From Streptomyces albidoflavus (GTDB taxonomy: Bacteria; Actinomycetota; Actinomycetes; Streptomycetales; Streptomycetaceae), in the NCBI RefSeq assembly GCF_000719955.1, contig NZ_JOII01000011.1, forward strand, positions 93,313 to 157,312: a stretch of 64,000 nt of DNA, read 5' to 3'. A program made the position numbers and the translations under genes. Every line of letters starts with the position of its first letter. Within the stretch, counting starts at the first letter, position 1. Positions 8,815 to 18,306 of the stretch are shown here, piece by piece. The notes below the pieces were generated by a model. It had not been told where the DNA came from. It was given only the letters and a program-made list of their open reading frames with translations, and did no database searches.

Positions 8815-8854
8815 AACGTAACACTAACGGTTAGCCTTTTGAAACCGTTACGTT
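8815..8854. promoter_or_regulatory. Overlapping palindromes, probable TetR operator
   Basis: Two inverted repeats overlap between the divergent oxidoreductase and TetR genes. The inner one is TAACGGTT (8825-8832) with AACCGTTA (8843-8850); the outer one is AACGTAAC (8815-8822) with GTTACGTT (8847-8854). The arms are perfect. Their position over both start regions fits autorepression and repression of the oxidoreductase. Confidence 0.7.
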
Positions 8855-8878
8855 TTCGTGGCTGATAGCGTACGACCC

Positions 8879-9457
8879 ATGCCCGAGCCGACCGGACGCC
8901 GCGAACGCAAGAAGGCCGCGACCCGCCAGAAGATCGCCGACGCCGCCCGGCGGCTCTTCCTGGAGCGCGGCTACGAGGAGGTGGGCATCCGCGAGGTGGC
9001 CGCCGAGGCGGACGTCGCCGTCACCACGCTCTTCTCGCACTTCCCGGCCAAGGAGGCGCTGGTCTTCGCGGAGGACGCCGGCTTCGCGCGCCGCCTCACC
9101 GAGGCCGTCACCGGGCGGGCCCCGGACACCCCGCTCGTCCCCGCCCTGCGCCGCGAGGTCGAGGCCCTGGTCCGGCACTGCTCCTCGGACGAGGCCGCCC
9201 CCGTGTACCACCTGATCGACACCACCCCCGCCCTGCGCCAGTACGAGGCGGCCATGCGGCAGCGCCACGCCGACGCGCTGGCCACCGCCCTCACCGGGGC
9301 CCGGGCCGGGAGCGCGACCGCCTGCCGCGCCCTGGCCACCTTCACCGTCGACGCCTACGCGCTGGCCCGGGACGCGGACGAGCCCGGGGCCGCGCTGGAC
9401 GAGCTGTTCGCGATGATCGAGGCGGCCTGGGCGGCGGCGGGACCGGGCCGGCCGTAG
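8879..9457 (+). CDS. TetR-family repressor
   Basis: A 192-residue one-component regulator. The TetR helix-turn-helix is at about 12-58 ([44 protein letters not shown]), followed by an all-helical ligand-binding domain that is variable in this family. ATG at 8879 is used; an in-frame GTG seven codons upstream sits next to the operator. It is divergent from the MDR oxidoreductase with only about 70 bases between starts, and the palindromes there make that gene and itself the likely targets. The inducer is unknown, perhaps an electrophile or quinone given the reductase. Confidence 0.9.
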   Translation: MPEPTGRRERKKAATRQKIADAARRLFLERGYEEVGIREVAAEADVAVTTLFSHFPAKEALVFAEDAGFARRLTEAVTGRAPDTPLVPALRREVEALVRHCSSDEAAPVYHLIDTTPALRQYEAAMRQRHADALATALTGARAGSATACRALATFTVDAYALARDADEPGAALDELFAMIEAAWAAAGPGRP

Positions 9458-9575
9458 CCGCCGGGGCCGCGCCCGTCTCGTATCCGAGATTTCGCGGCGC
9501 GCCCTCTGGTCCGGCCCGCCGCCGCGCCCTGTCATGGGGAGACCCGGTCCACCCGGCCCACCCCAGGAGGCAGCA

Positions 9576-11240
9576 GTGAGCACCGTTCCCCCGTACTCCC
9601 CCGTCCGTGCCGCCCAGGGCACCACGCTCAGCTGTCTCGGCTGGCAGCAGGAGGGCGCGCTGCGGATGCTGATGAACAACCTGGACCCGGAGGTGGCCGA
9701 GCACCCCGAGGAGCTGGTGGTCTACGGCGGCACCGGCAAGGCGGCCCGGAACTGGGAGGCGTACCACGCGATCGTGCGGACCCTGCGCACGCTGGGGGAC
9801 GACGAGACGCTGCTGGTGCAGTCCGGCAAGCCGGTCGGGGTGCTGCGGACCAGCGAGTGGGCGCCGCGCGTGCTCATCGCCAACTCGCACCTGGTCGGCG
9901 ACTGGGCCAACTGGGAGGAGTTCCGCAGCCTGGAGCAGCGCGGGCTCATCATGTACGGCCAGATGACGGCCGGTTCGTGGATCTACATCGGCAGCCAGGG
10001 CATCCTCCAGGGCACCTTCGAGACCTTCGGCGCCGTCGCCCGCAAGCGGTTCGGCGGCAGCCTCGCCGGGACGATCACCCTCACCGCCGGGCTCGGCGGG
10101 ATGGGCGGCGCCCAGCCGCTCGCCGTCACCATGAACGACGGCGTCGCCCTCTGCGTCGAGGCCGACCCGACCCGCATCGCCCGCCGCCTGGAACGCCGCT
10201 ACCTGGACGTGGCCGCCGACGACCTGGACCACGCCCTGCGCCTGGCCACCGAGGCCCGCGACGCCCGCCGCCCGCTCTCGATCGGCCTGGCCGGGAACGC
10301 CGCCGAGGTCTTCCCCGAACTGCTGCGCCGGGGCGCCCCGATCGACATCGTCACCGACCAGACCTCGGCCCACGACCCGCTCGCCTACCTGCCCGAGGGC
10401 GTCACCGTCGAGGAGTGGCGCACGCTGGCCGCCGCCGACCCCGCCGCCTTCACCGAGCGGGCCCGCGCCTCCATGGCCCGTCACGTCGAGGCGATGGTCG
10501 GCTTCCAGGACGCGGGCGCCGAGGTCTTCGACTACGGCAACTCGATCCGCGACGAGGCCCGCAAGGGCGGCTACGACCGGGCGTTCGCCTTCCCCGGCTT
10601 CGTCCCCGCCTACATCCGGCCGCTCTTCGAGGAGGGCCGCGGCCCGTTCCGCTGGGCGGCGCTCTCCGGCGACCCGAAGGACATCGAGGCGACCGACCGG
10701 GCGCTGATCGAGCTGTTCCCCGACAACACCCACCTGCACCGCTGGCTGAAGCTGGCCGGCGAACGCGTCACCTACGAGGGACTGCCCGCCCGCATCTGCT
10801 GGCTCGGCTACGGAGAACGCCACCGCGCGGGACTCCGCTTCAACGAGATGGTCGCCTCCGGCGAACTCTCCGCCCCCGTCGTGCTCGGCCGCGACCACCT
10901 CGACTCCGGCTCGGTCGCCTCCCCGTACCGCGAGACCGAGGGGATGCTCGACGGCTCCGACGCCATCGCCGACTGGCCGCTCCTCAACGCCCTGGTCAAC
11001 ACCGCCTCCGGCGCCACCTGGGTCTCCCTGCACCACGGCGGCGGCGTCGGCATGGGCCGCTCGATCCACGCCGGCCAGGTCTGCGTCGCCGACGGCACCG
11101 CCCTGGCCGCCGCCAAGCTGGAACGCGTCCTCACCAACGACCCCGCCATGGGCGTCCTGCGCCACACCGACGCGGGCTACCCGCACGCGAGCGAGGTCGC
11201 GCGGGAGCGCGGCGTACGGGTGCCGATGAACGAGGGGTGA
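9576..11240 (+). CDS. hutU: Urocanate hydratase (urocanase)
   Basis: A 554-residue cytoplasmic enzyme that hydrates urocanate to imidazolonepropionate with bound NAD+, the second step of histidine breakdown. Family features are strong throughout: [14 protein letters not shown] near the N-terminus, [28 protein letters not shown] and the conserved ICWLGYGER around 405 containing the active-site Cys. GTG at 9576 has AGGAGG seven bases upstream and gives the standard length. As in other Streptomyces, it stands apart from hutH and the other hut genes, which are not in this window. The gene just downstream on the other strand is broken. Confidence 0.97.
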   Translation: MSTVPPYSPVRAAQGTTLSCLGWQQEGALRMLMNNLDPEVAEHPEELVVYGGTGKAARNWEAYHAIVRTLRTLGDDETLLVQSGKPVGVLRTSEWAPRVLIANSHLVGDWANWEEFRSLEQRGLIMYGQMTAGSWIYIGSQGILQGTFETFGAVARKRFGGSLAGTITLTAGLGGMGGAQPLAVTMNDGVALCVEADPTRIARRLERRYLDVAADDLDHALRLATEARDARRPLSIGLAGNAAEVFPELLRRGAPIDIVTDQTSAHDPLAYLPEGVTVEEWRTLAAADPAAFTERARASMARHVEAMVGFQDAGAEVFDYGNSIRDEARKGGYDRAFAFPGFVPAYIRPLFEEGRGPFRWAALSGDPKDIEATDRALIELFPDNTHLHRWLKLAGERVTYEGLPARICWLGYGERHRAGLRFNEMVASGELSAPVVLGRDHLDSGSVASPYRETEGMLDGSDAIADWPLLNALVNTASGATWVSLHHGGGVGMGRSIHAGQVCVADGTALAAAKLERVLTNDPAMGVLRHTDAGYPHASEVARERGVRVPMNEG

Positions 11241-11270
11241 TCCGGCCTCGGTACTGGTGGGCTCGCGTGT

Positions 11271-11883
11271 TCAGCTGTCGCGAGGTGCCGGTGCGGTGAA
11301 GACCGGCTCGGTGAGGTGCGGCGGAATGCCCGTGCCGTCGAAGGTCCTGCCCGAGCGGGTCAGGAACTCCTCGTTCGGCAGCCAGGCCACCATGCCGTTG
11401 GGGAGCTTGGGCCCTGGGGCGGTACTGGTCGCGCAGGGCGTGCCAGTCGATGCCCTTCGCGGAGAAGAAGGGGTAGTTCTCCTCGAAGGACTGCCAGAAG
11501 ACGTCAAAGGCGGCGAGCGGATCCTCGGGGGCGGGACGCGTGCAGGCGTCGGGCAACTCCGGGATCCGGCGCAGGCCCCGGTCGCCGACGGAGCCGTCCA
11601 CCCGCAGGGAAGCGCGGTCGCGGCTTCCTCGGGTGCGCACAGTGAGGACGGTGCCGTCGGGTGTGGTGTAGGTCCCGGGGCCGGTCCGCTGTGCGGAGTC
11701 GCCCTTGAGGCAGCTGACGGCGGTGGTCTGGTACTCCTGGAAGGTTCCGTTCCGGATGGAGAGCACGGTGCCGTAGCCGTCCGTGCGCCAGATTCCGTCG
11801 GTGGCCGGCTGGTGGGCGGTGGCGGCCGGGGCGGCCGGGCCGACGAGGGCCAGTGCGACGGCGGTGGCCGTGACCATGCGCAC
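11271..11883 (-). pseudogene. S41-family peptidase remnant with the catalytic core deleted
   Basis: Reading leftwards from GTG 11883 (AGAAGG site) there is a signal peptide, then a normal N-terminal S41 region (GIWRTDGYGTVLSI, PDACT, DPLAAFDVFWQSFEENYPFF, IDWHALRDQYRP). At about 11,410-11,425 the frame shifts. In the new frame the C-terminal family ending appears at once (LPNGMVAWLPNEEFLTRSGRTFDGTGIPP), stopping at TGA 11271. The whole catalytic PDZ/protease core, normally some 200 residues with the Ser-Lys pair, is missing between the two parts. It is therefore an internal deletion, not only a frameshift, and the product cannot be an active protease. Confidence 0.75.
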
Positions 11884-12226
11884 GATCTTGCCTTCTCTGT
11901 AGGCGACTTGCTCGGGGCAGCCCCACGGTCGCCGACACCGCGTTCTCCCGGCCATCCGGCTGTCCGGTCGGTCGACGGTGGGGCCAGCCCCCGCCACCGG
12001 CGATGCCCGGGGTGACCGCGTTCTCGCCATGCACCTCACCGCCCGGCATCCGCGCACCGGTGAGCTGCTGTCCACCGTGAGAATTCCCGGTGCGGACCCT
12101 CGCCGCCGCCCGTAAACTTCAGCGCGATCTTGAGCGCGAGCTGACCTACGAGAGGCTGCGCGCCGCCGAGGCCATGATCCGGCGGCCCGGCGGGTACGGA
12201 TGGCCCCGAGCCTGGAGGAGGCGCCG
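11884..12226. other. Gene-poor gap with possible coding remnants
   Basis: No convincing gene. On the plus strand a frame ending with TAA near 12,116 (MHLTARHPRTGELL...) and a short basic stretch near 12,090-12,190 (KLQRDLERELTYERLRAAEA) look like fragments of decayed coding sequence, but neither can be assigned. The end of the gap holds the GGAGGAGG site for the next gene. Confidence 0.4.
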
Positions 12227-13057
12227 ATGCACGCGTCAGAGGGGGTCCGGGCGGTGGCCGTGGCCAGGTCGGTGGCGGCCTCGCTCGGCCTGACCGCCGA
12301 CGAGGCGGCCGTCCTGCACGACTCGAACAAGCTCACCCTGCGACTGCTGCCCGCCGACACCCTGGCGCGGGTGGCACCCGCCGACGACCAGGTCGCGGAG
12401 TTCGAGGTCGGCCTGGCCCGGCGACTCACCGAGGCGGGCTGCCCGGTGGGCGCGCTCGACCCCCGCGTGGAGCCGCGCGGGTACGAGCGGGACGGCTTCG
12501 TCGTCACCCTGTGGAGGTACTACGCGCCGGCGGCGGGCGAGGTCACCCCGGCCGCGTTCGCCGCCGCGCTGGCCCGGCTGCACGCCGGGATGCGCGCACT
12601 GGACGTACCGGCGCCCCGGTACACCGAGCGCGTCGAGCGGGCCCTGCGGTTCCTCGCCGACCACGCGCGCACGCCCGGGCTCGCCCCGGCGGACCGGGCC
12701 CTGCTCCAGGAGACCCTGCGCTCCACGGCGGAGTGGATCGCCGCCCGGGGCGCCCCCGAACAGCTGCTCCACGGCGAACCGCACCCGGGCAACGTCCTCG
12801 CCACCGCGCAGGGCCCGCTCTTCATCGACTGGGAGACCTGCTGCCGGGGCCCGGCCGAGTTCGACCTCGCCCACGCGCCCGAGGAGGTCGGGGCCCATTA
12901 CCCGGGCGTGGACGTGGAGTTGCTGCGCCGCTGCCGGCTCCTCGTGCTGGCGGTCATCACGGTGTGGCGCTGGGACCGCGAGGACCTCTTCCCGGACGGG
13001 CGGCGGATGGGCGAGGAGTGGCTGGCCCGGATCAGGGCGGCGGCCGGGCGGGAGTGA
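12227..13057 (+). CDS. Aminoglycoside phosphotransferase (APH)-family kinase
   Basis: A 276-residue protein with the APH/choline-kinase fold. The N-lobe carries NKLTLRLLPADTLARV where the ATP-binding lysine would be replaced or shifted. The C-lobe has the catalytic loop LLHGEPHPGNVL near 185-196 and the metal-binding FIDWE near 207. The usual catalytic Asp of HGDxHxxN is Glu here (HGEPHPGN), a variation found in some family members. Substrate is unknown; many Streptomyces members act on small metabolites and not antibiotics. ATG at 12227 follows GGAGGAGG at five bases; an in-frame start nine codons earlier is unlikely. Confidence 0.82.
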   Translation: MHASEGVRAVAVARSVAASLGLTADEAAVLHDSNKLTLRLLPADTLARVAPADDQVAEFEVGLARRLTEAGCPVGALDPRVEPRGYERDGFVVTLWRYYAPAAGEVTPAAFAAALARLHAGMRALDVPAPRYTERVERALRFLADHARTPGLAPADRALLQETLRSTAEWIAARGAPEQLLHGEPHPGNVLATAQGPLFIDWETCCRGPAEFDLAHAPEEVGAHYPGVDVELLRRCRLLVLAVITVWRWDREDLFPDGRRMGEEWLARIRAAAGRE

Positions 13058-13104
13058 CCCGCACCCTTCAACAGTTGCGTAAACAGACAACTATGCTCGG
13101 CGTC

Positions 13105-13356
13105 ATGGACGATGCGACGACCCCGCGCCCCGCCGACGCCGCGACCGAACCCGCCGTACTGGACGACGGCCCCGCCGCCGGGCTCCGCCTGCGCGTCACC
13201 GGCCGCCCGGCCATCCTCCAGGTCACCCGCGCGTGCGAGACGGAACAGGCGCCCGGCGAGCGGGAGTTCGGCGTGAGCGAGGTGCACGTGTACCGGCGCG
13301 ACTGGCGGGTGAAGAACCCGCCCCTGCGGTACGGATACGACCCGGCCAGTCCGTGA
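13105..13356 (+). CDS. Small conserved-looking hypothetical protein
   Basis: An 83-residue acidic N-terminal half followed by a basic, Tyr/Trp-containing C-terminus (VHVYRRDWRVKNPPLRYGYDPAS). No known domain is recognised. Codon use is typical for the region. The start is uncertain: ATG 13105 or ATG 13093, neither with a clear ribosome site, so the mRNA may be leaderless. Upstream is a dyad AGTTG-N10-CAACT. It is convergent with the tatA gene. Confidence 0.55.
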   Translation: MDDATTPRPADAATEPAVLDDGPAAGLRLRVTGRPAILQVTRACETEQAPGEREFGVSEVHVYRRDWRVKNPPLRYGYDPASP

Positions 13357-13365
13357 GCCGGGCCG

Positions 13366-13584
13366 TCACGCGGCGGGCGGGACCGGGCGCTCGGTCTTGG
13401 CCTCCTCGGCCGGGGTGGCGGCGGCCCCTTCCTCCTCCTTCAGCGCCCGCGCCTCGCTCTTGAGGATGCGCAGGGAGCGGCCCAGCCCCCGCGCCGCGTC
13501 GGGGAGTTTCTTCGAGCCGAACAGCACGATGACCACGAGGGCCACGATCAGCAGATGCCAGGGCTTCAGGGCGTTGGCGTACAC
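13366..13584 (-). CDS. tatA: TatA-like twin-arginine translocase subunit
   Basis: A 72-residue protein with one N-terminal membrane helix ([13 protein letters not shown] at about 9-21), the FGSKKLPD hinge, then an amphipathic helix ([15 protein letters not shown]) and a charged Glu/Ala-rich tail. TatA oligomers form the pore that moves folded proteins bearing RR signals, such as the M23 peptidase at the left edge. GTG at 13584 follows a GAGGAGAGGA site. Streptomyces usually have a main tatAC locus plus extra tatA copies; with no tatC beside it, this is likely an accessory copy. Confidence 0.88.
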   Translation of the reverse strand: MYANALKPWHLLIVALVVIVLFGSKKLPDAARGLGRSLRILKSEARALKEEEGAAATPAEEAKTERPVPPAA

Positions 13585-13694
13585 GGCGGGCCCGTCCTCT
13601 CCTCGTACGGCGCGGGCCCCCGGGGGTGACCCCGCCTCGTCAGTTGCTAGATTGCGCAACCATAACAACGACGGGCTACGGTGAGGCGGCGGGG

Positions 13695-15173
13695 ATGGCA
13701 CGGGCGCACAGGCACAAGGACCGCCGGGCCGGGCGGCGCGGGCGGGAGAAGCCCCGCCGGCCGCTGCGGACCGCGCTCCTCGTCGGGCTGTCGCTGGCCG
13801 TGCTGACGGGGGCGGGCGCGGGCTGGGCCTACCTGCGGCTGGGCGGCAACATCGACACCTTCGGCGCCGACGGCCTCTCCGACCACCGCCCCTCCTCGGC
13901 GGCGCTCGGCCAGAACGTGCTGGTCATCGGCTCCGACTCGCGCTCCGGCGAGAACAGTTCGCTGGGCGGCGGCGAAGGGGAGGTGGGCCGCTCCGACACC
14001 GCCTTCCTGCTCCACGTCTACGCCGACGGGAAGCACGCCGTGGCCGTCTCCATCCCCCGGGACACCCTGGTGGAGATCCCCGCCTGCAAGCTCCCGGACG
14101 GCAGCTGGACCGAGCCGCGCCGACAGGCCATGTTCAACGCCGCGTTCTCCGTCGGCGAGACCCCCGAGGGCAACCCCGCCTGCACCCAGAACACCGTCGA
14201 GAAGCTGACCGGGCTGCGGGTCGACCACACCGTCGTCGTCGACTTCCAGGGCTTCGCCGCCCTCACCGAGGCCGTCGGCGGGGTGCGGATATGCCTCCCC
14301 GCCGACATCCACCAGGGCGACCTCGACCCGAACCGCGCCACCCCGGGCAAGCGCGTCTTCCGCAAGGGCGTCCAGGAGGTCCAGGGCCAGGCCGCGCTGG
14401 ACTACGTACGGCTGCGCCACGGTGTCGGCGACGGCTCCGACATAGGCCGGATCAAACGCCAGCAGGCCTTCGTCGGCGCCCTGGTCAAGAAGGTGCGCGA
14501 GGACGGGCTGACCCCCACCCGCCTGCTGCCGCTCGCCGACGCCGCCACCCGCTCCCTCACCGTCGACCCCGGCCTCGGCTCCGCCGACCGCCTGATCTCC
14601 TTCGCCATGTCGCTGAAGAACGTCGAACTGGACGACACCCGTTTCGTCACCGTCCCCTGGCGGTACGAGGGGGCCCGTGTCGCCGTCGTCCAGCCCGAGG
14701 CCGACGCCCTGTGGGCCGCCCTCCGCGCCGACCGGCCCCTCGACGAACCGGAGTCGGGCGGCGGCAAGGGCAAGGACAAGGGTGAGGACGCGGAAGAGGA
14801 GGAGGTCGACGGGGCCGGGATCGCGGTCGCCGTCGCCAACGGGACGACCGTCACGGGGCTCGCCGCCCGCGCCGCCGAGGCGCTGAGCGCGCACGGCTTC
14901 ACCGTGACCGGGACCAGCACGGCGGCGGAGCAGGGCGGTACGGCCACCGTCGTCCACCACGGCCCCGCCGACCGCGCGGCAGCCGCCACCACCGCCCGCC
15001 TCTTCCCCGGCGCGAAACTGGCCGCCTCCCCGGACCCGGGCGTACGCGTCACGGTCGGCCAGGAGTACGCGGACGCGCCCTCGCCCGGCCCGTCGCCGAA
15101 GCCGTCCAAGGCCCCCGGCGAGGACGCCCGTTCCGCCGCCGACGACATCTGCTCCGACCTGAGCTACGGCTGA
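13695..15173 (+). CDS. LCP (LytR-CpsA-Psr) family cell-wall ligase with LytR_C domain
   Basis: A protein of about 492 residues: a basic cytoplasmic N-terminus, one membrane helix (about 24-46), an extracellular LCP domain (about 75-220, with [37 protein letters not shown] and the [22 protein letters not shown] motif holding the conserved Arg residues), a Lys/Glu-rich linker near 370-385 and a C-terminal LytR_C domain. LCP enzymes transfer undecaprenyl-linked glycopolymers onto peptidoglycan. ATG 13695 is the chosen start; GGCGG just upstream may serve as ribosome site. Upstream is a GTTGC/GCAAC dyad (13,642-13,660). Confidence 0.9.
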   Translation: MARAHRHKDRRAGRRGREKPRRPLRTALLVGLSLAVLTGAGAGWAYLRLGGNIDTFGADGLSDHRPSSAALGQNVLVIGSDSRSGENSSLGGGEGEVGRSDTAFLLHVYADGKHAVAVSIPRDTLVEIPACKLPDGSWTEPRRQAMFNAAFSVGETPEGNPACTQNTVEKLTGLRVDHTVVVDFQGFAALTEAVGGVRICLPADIHQGDLDPNRATPGKRVFRKGVQEVQGQAALDYVRLRHGVGDGSDIGRIKRQQAFVGALVKKVREDGLTPTRLLPLADAATRSLTVDPGLGSADRLISFAMSLKNVELDDTRFVTVPWRYEGARVAVVQPEADALWAALRADRPLDEPESGGGKGKDKGEDAEEEEVDGAGIAVAVANGTTVTGLAARAAEALSAHGFTVTGTSTAAEQGGTATVVHHGPADRAAAATTARLFPGAKLAASPDPGVRVTVGQEYADAPSPGPSPKPSKAPGEDARSAADDICSDLSYG

Positions 15174-15215
15174 GGGCGCCCGGGGCGCCGGTGGAGTCGC
15201 CGGAGCAGCCGGAGG

Positions 15216-17846
15216 TCACACCGCGCCGCCCGCCCGCTCGTGCCGCCTGCGGGCCAGGACGAGGACGAGCGCGTACAGGGCCAGCACGGTGGCGAGCAGG
15301 GCGTAGTACAGCGGGGGCAGGGTGCCCATCGCGAGGAGCGGGCCGAGCGGGGAGAGCGGGAGGAGGACGCCGATCACCGCCAGTCCGAGGGCGGCCCGGT
15401 GGACGGGCCCGGTGGACCGGCCCTCGGCGGCGTGGCGGCCGCCGCGCAGGATGACCATGACCAGGGCCTGGGTCAGCAGGTTCTCGGTGAACCAGCCGGC
15501 GTGGAACGCCTCCTGGGAGGCGTGGGTGTCGTGGGTGGTGAGGGCGAGGACGCCGAAGGTGGCCACGTCGGCGGCGGCGTTGATCAGGCCGAACCCGGTG
15601 ATGAACCGGAGGAAGCCGCGCGGCCGCAGCCGGATCGGGCGGCGCAGCACGGCGCGCGAGGGGCGTTCGTAGGCGAAGGCGAGCTGGGCGGCGTCGAAGC
15701 AGAGGTTCTGGACCAGCACCTGGGCCGGGAGCATCGGCAGGAACGGCAGCAGCAGGGCGGTGGCGAGCATCGCGAAGACGTTGCCGAGGTTGGAGGAGAG
15801 GGTGATCCGCAGGTAGGTGCCGATGTTGCCGCCGCTGTGGCGCCCGGCGGTGATGGCCCGGTCGACGGCGGCCAGGTCCTTCTCGGCGAGGACCACGTCG
15901 GCGCTCTCGCGGACCGCGTCCACCGCCCCGCGCGGGCAGAGGCCGACGTCGGCGGCGTGCAGGGCGGGCAGGTCGTTGACGCCGTCGCCGAGGAAGCCGA
16001 CGGTGTGCCCGCCGGCCCGCAGCGCGGCGACGACGCGGGCCTTGTGCCCGGGCCCGCACCGCGCGAAGACCGTCGTCCGCCGGGCCACGGAGCCCAGTTC
16101 GGCGTCGGTGAGCCGGTCGGCCTCCTCGGCGGTGAGGACCTGGCCGGGGTCGAGGCCGAGGTCGCGGCAGACCTGGGCGGCGGTGCCGGGGTGGTCCCCG
16201 GTGAGGATCTTGACGCCGACGCCGCGCCCGGCCAGTTCGCCGAGGGCGTCGGCGGCGGTCGGGGCGAGGGCGTCGCCGAAGGTGAGCAGGCCCCGGAAGG
16301 TCAGGCCGCGTTCGTCGGCGTGGGTCCACTCGCCGGGCCGGGCGTCCCGCTCGGCGACGGCCACCGCGAGGAGCCGGGAGCCGGCTGCGGCCTCGGCGGC
16401 GGCGAGGCCGAGCAGCCGCTCCCGCTCGTCCGGGCCGAGGGCGCACCGGTCGAGGACCTGCTCGACGGCGCCCTTGACGACGAGGGTGTGGCGGCCGAGC
16501 CGGCCCGGGGTGCGGACGACGGCGGTGGACAGGCGCCGGACCGGGTCGAAGGGGAGCGCGGCGATGCCCTCGGGCCCGTCGGCGGCCTCCTCCCCGGCGG
16601 CCTCCAGGACCGCTTCGTCCAGGGCGTCCGGGACCGGCAGGTCGGCGAGGTGCAGCGTCCACCAGGCGTTGGCGGCGGCCCACCGCAGCACCTCGGGGTC
16701 GTCGCGGCCCTCGGCGTCCAGGGCGCGGGTGACGACGGGCCGGTCCTGGGTGAGGGTGCCGGTCTTGTCGAGGCAGAGCACGTCGACGGCGCCGAGGTCG
16801 TGCAGGGCGGGCAGCCGGGTGACGATGACCCGGTGCTCGCGGGCGAGGCGCGAGGCGCCGCGCGCCAGGGCGGTGGTCACCACCACGGGCAGCATCTCGG
16901 GGGTGAGCCCGACCGCGACGGCCACCGCGAACGGCAGCGTCTCCAGGCCGCGCCCGTGCAAGGCCGCCCCGGCGACCAGCACCAGCGGCGGGGTGAGCAG
17001 CATGAAGCGGATCAGCGTCCAGGAGATGCCGTGCACCGACCGGTCGAAGGCGGTGAACCGCCGCCCGTCGCCCGCCCGGTGGGCGGCGGCGAACCGGGTG
17101 CCCGCGCCGGTCGCGGTGACCAGCGCGGTGGCGCTGCCGTAGGCGACGCTGCTGCCCTGGAAGCAGAGGTGCGGCGGCGCGAACGGGCCGGGCGGCGGCG
17201 CCCCCGGCTCCTGCACGGCGTACTTCGCCACCGGCGCCGACTCCCCGGTCAGCGCCTGCTGATGGACGCTGAGCCCGGTCGCCCGCAACAGCCGTACGTC
17301 GGCGGGGACCAGGTCGCCGGGCCCCAGCCGGACCACGTCACCGGGGACCACCTCGCCGACCGGGACCTCCCGCGCCTGTGGCGCGGCCTCGTCACCGGCC
17401 CGGCGGACCACGGTGGCGGTGGTCGGGAGCAGGGCCCGCAGCAGGCCGACGGAGCGGTCCGCCCGGTGTTCGCCGGTGACCCGCAGGACGCAGCTGACCA
17501 GCACCAGGGAGCAGATCACGGTGGCCGTGCCCCAGGCGGCGACGACGGCGGAGAGCACGCCGAGGCAGAGCAGCACGGTGGTGAAGGGGTCCCGCAGGCT
17601 GCGCAGCAGGCGGCGGCGCCGGGTGATCCGGCGCCGCGCCGGCAGCGCGTTCTCGCCGTGCCGGGCGAGCCGCCGGGCCGCCTCCTCCTCGGTGAGGCCG
17701 CGCGGGCCGCTGCCGTGGGCGCGCAGCAGCTGGAGCGAGGTGAGCCGGGTGGCGTCCGGCGGGGCGGGGGGCTCGGGGGCGGGCGGCTGGGGTGGTACGG
17801 GTGCGACCGCCCGGCAGGCGGCCGCCCGCTCAGCCACCGGCTCCAC
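15216..17846 (-). CDS. mgtA: Magnesium-translocating P-type ATPase (MgtA family)
   Basis: An 876-residue P3B-type ATPase. It has an N-terminal cytoplasmic region, TGES actuator motif (ALTGESAPV), the membrane Pro motif in GLTPEMLPVVVTTALARGA typical of MgtA/MgtB, phosphorylation loop CLDKTGTLTQ, hinge GDGVNDLPALHAADVG, and six C-terminal helices. It imports Mg2+ with ATP hydrolysis. GTG at 17846 lies inside the 3' end of the ArsR gene upstream (17-base overlap), so the two are translated together. The first roughly 25 residues are Pro-rich and unusual. Control by an ArsR-type protein rather than PhoP or an Mg2+ riboswitch is suggested by the layout. Confidence 0.92.
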   Translation of the reverse strand: MEPVAERAAACRAVAPVPPQPPAPEPPAPPDATRLTSLQLLRAHGSGPRGLTEEEAARRLARHGENALPARRRITRRRRLLRSLRDPFTTVLLCLGVLSAVVAAWGTATVICSLVLVSCVLRVTGEHRADRSVGLLRALLPTTATVVRRAGDEAAPQAREVPVGEVVPGDVVRLGPGDLVPADVRLLRATGLSVHQQALTGESAPVAKYAVQEPGAPPPGPFAPPHLCFQGSSVAYGSATALVTATGAGTRFAAAHRAGDGRRFTAFDRSVHGISWTLIRFMLLTPPLVLVAGAALHGRGLETLPFAVAVAVGLTPEMLPVVVTTALARGASRLAREHRVIVTRLPALHDLGAVDVLCLDKTGTLTQDRPVVTRALDAEGRDDPEVLRWAAANAWWTLHLADLPVPDALDEAVLEAAGEEAADGPEGIAALPFDPVRRLSTAVVRTPGRLGRHTLVVKGAVEQVLDRCALGPDERERLLGLAAAEAAAGSRLLAVAVAERDARPGEWTHADERGLTFRGLLTFGDALAPTAADALGELAGRGVGVKILTGDHPGTAAQVCRDLGLDPGQVLTAEEADRLTDAELGSVARRTTVFARCGPGHKARVVAALRAGGHTVGFLGDGVNDLPALHAADVGLCPRGAVDAVRESADVVLAEKDLAAVDRAITAGRHSGGNIGTYLRITLSSNLGNVFAMLATALLLPFLPMLPAQVLVQNLCFDAAQLAFAYERPSRAVLRRPIRLRPRGFLRFITGFGLINAAADVATFGVLALTTHDTHASQEAFHAGWFTENLLTQALVMVILRGGRHAAEGRSTGPVHRAALGLAVIGVLLPLSPLGPLLAMGTLPPLYYALLATVLALYALVLVLARRRHERAGGAV

Positions 17847-18189
17847 GCAGGCGCCCGGGCCGGCCGGCCTCGGCGGCCTCCTGCTCGGCGAGCCGCCCGA
17901 CCATCGACTGGACGACGGTGACCACGTCCGGGTCGTCGACGAAGTAGACCTGGCGGCGGCCCTCGCGCCGGGAGCGGACGAGTCCGGCCAGCTTCAGCTT
18001 GGTCAGGTGCTGGCTGACGGCCGGGAGCGCCCCGCCGACCCGCTGGGCGAGCCCGCTGACGTCGCTCTCCCCCTCGGCCAGCGCCCAGACGATGTGCAGC
18101 CGCGCGGCGGACGACAGGAGCCCGAAGGTGGTGGCCGCGGCGGCGAGCACCTCGCCGGACGGGTCCTGGAACCCGGTGTCCTGCGCCAC
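17830..18189 (-). CDS. ArsR-family winged-helix regulator
   Basis: A 119-residue regulator with the ArsR winged helix: RLHIVWALAEGESDVSGLAQRVG, recognition helix ALPAVSQHLTKLKLAGLV, and wing RREGRRQVYFVDDPDV. There is no CxC metal site in the recognition helix; a histidine/aspartate site in the C-terminal helix cannot be excluded. GTG at 18189 has AAGGAGGG six bases upstream. It overlaps the start of the P-type ATPase, so it probably represses that operon in response to a metal or to magnesium status. Confidence 0.88.
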   Translation of the reverse strand: MAQDTGFQDPSGEVLAAAATTFGLLSSAARLHIVWALAEGESDVSGLAQRVGGALPAVSQHLTKLKLAGLVRSRREGRRQVYFVDDPDVVTVVQSMVGRLAEQEAAEAGRPGRLRGAGG

Positions 18190-18306
18190 TGTCGCCCTCC
18201 TTCTCCCGCCTCGCCGGCCCGCCACCCGGCGGCGGGGCCAGTCTAGGCGGCGCCTCCGACAGGCCGGGCCGCCGCCAGGTGCGGGCAGAGCAGGGCCGGG
18301 TCCGCC

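Noticed and set aside
12090..12293. Small basic plus-strand gene
   Set aside because: No ribosome site, and the second half lies in the wrong frame across the kinase start.
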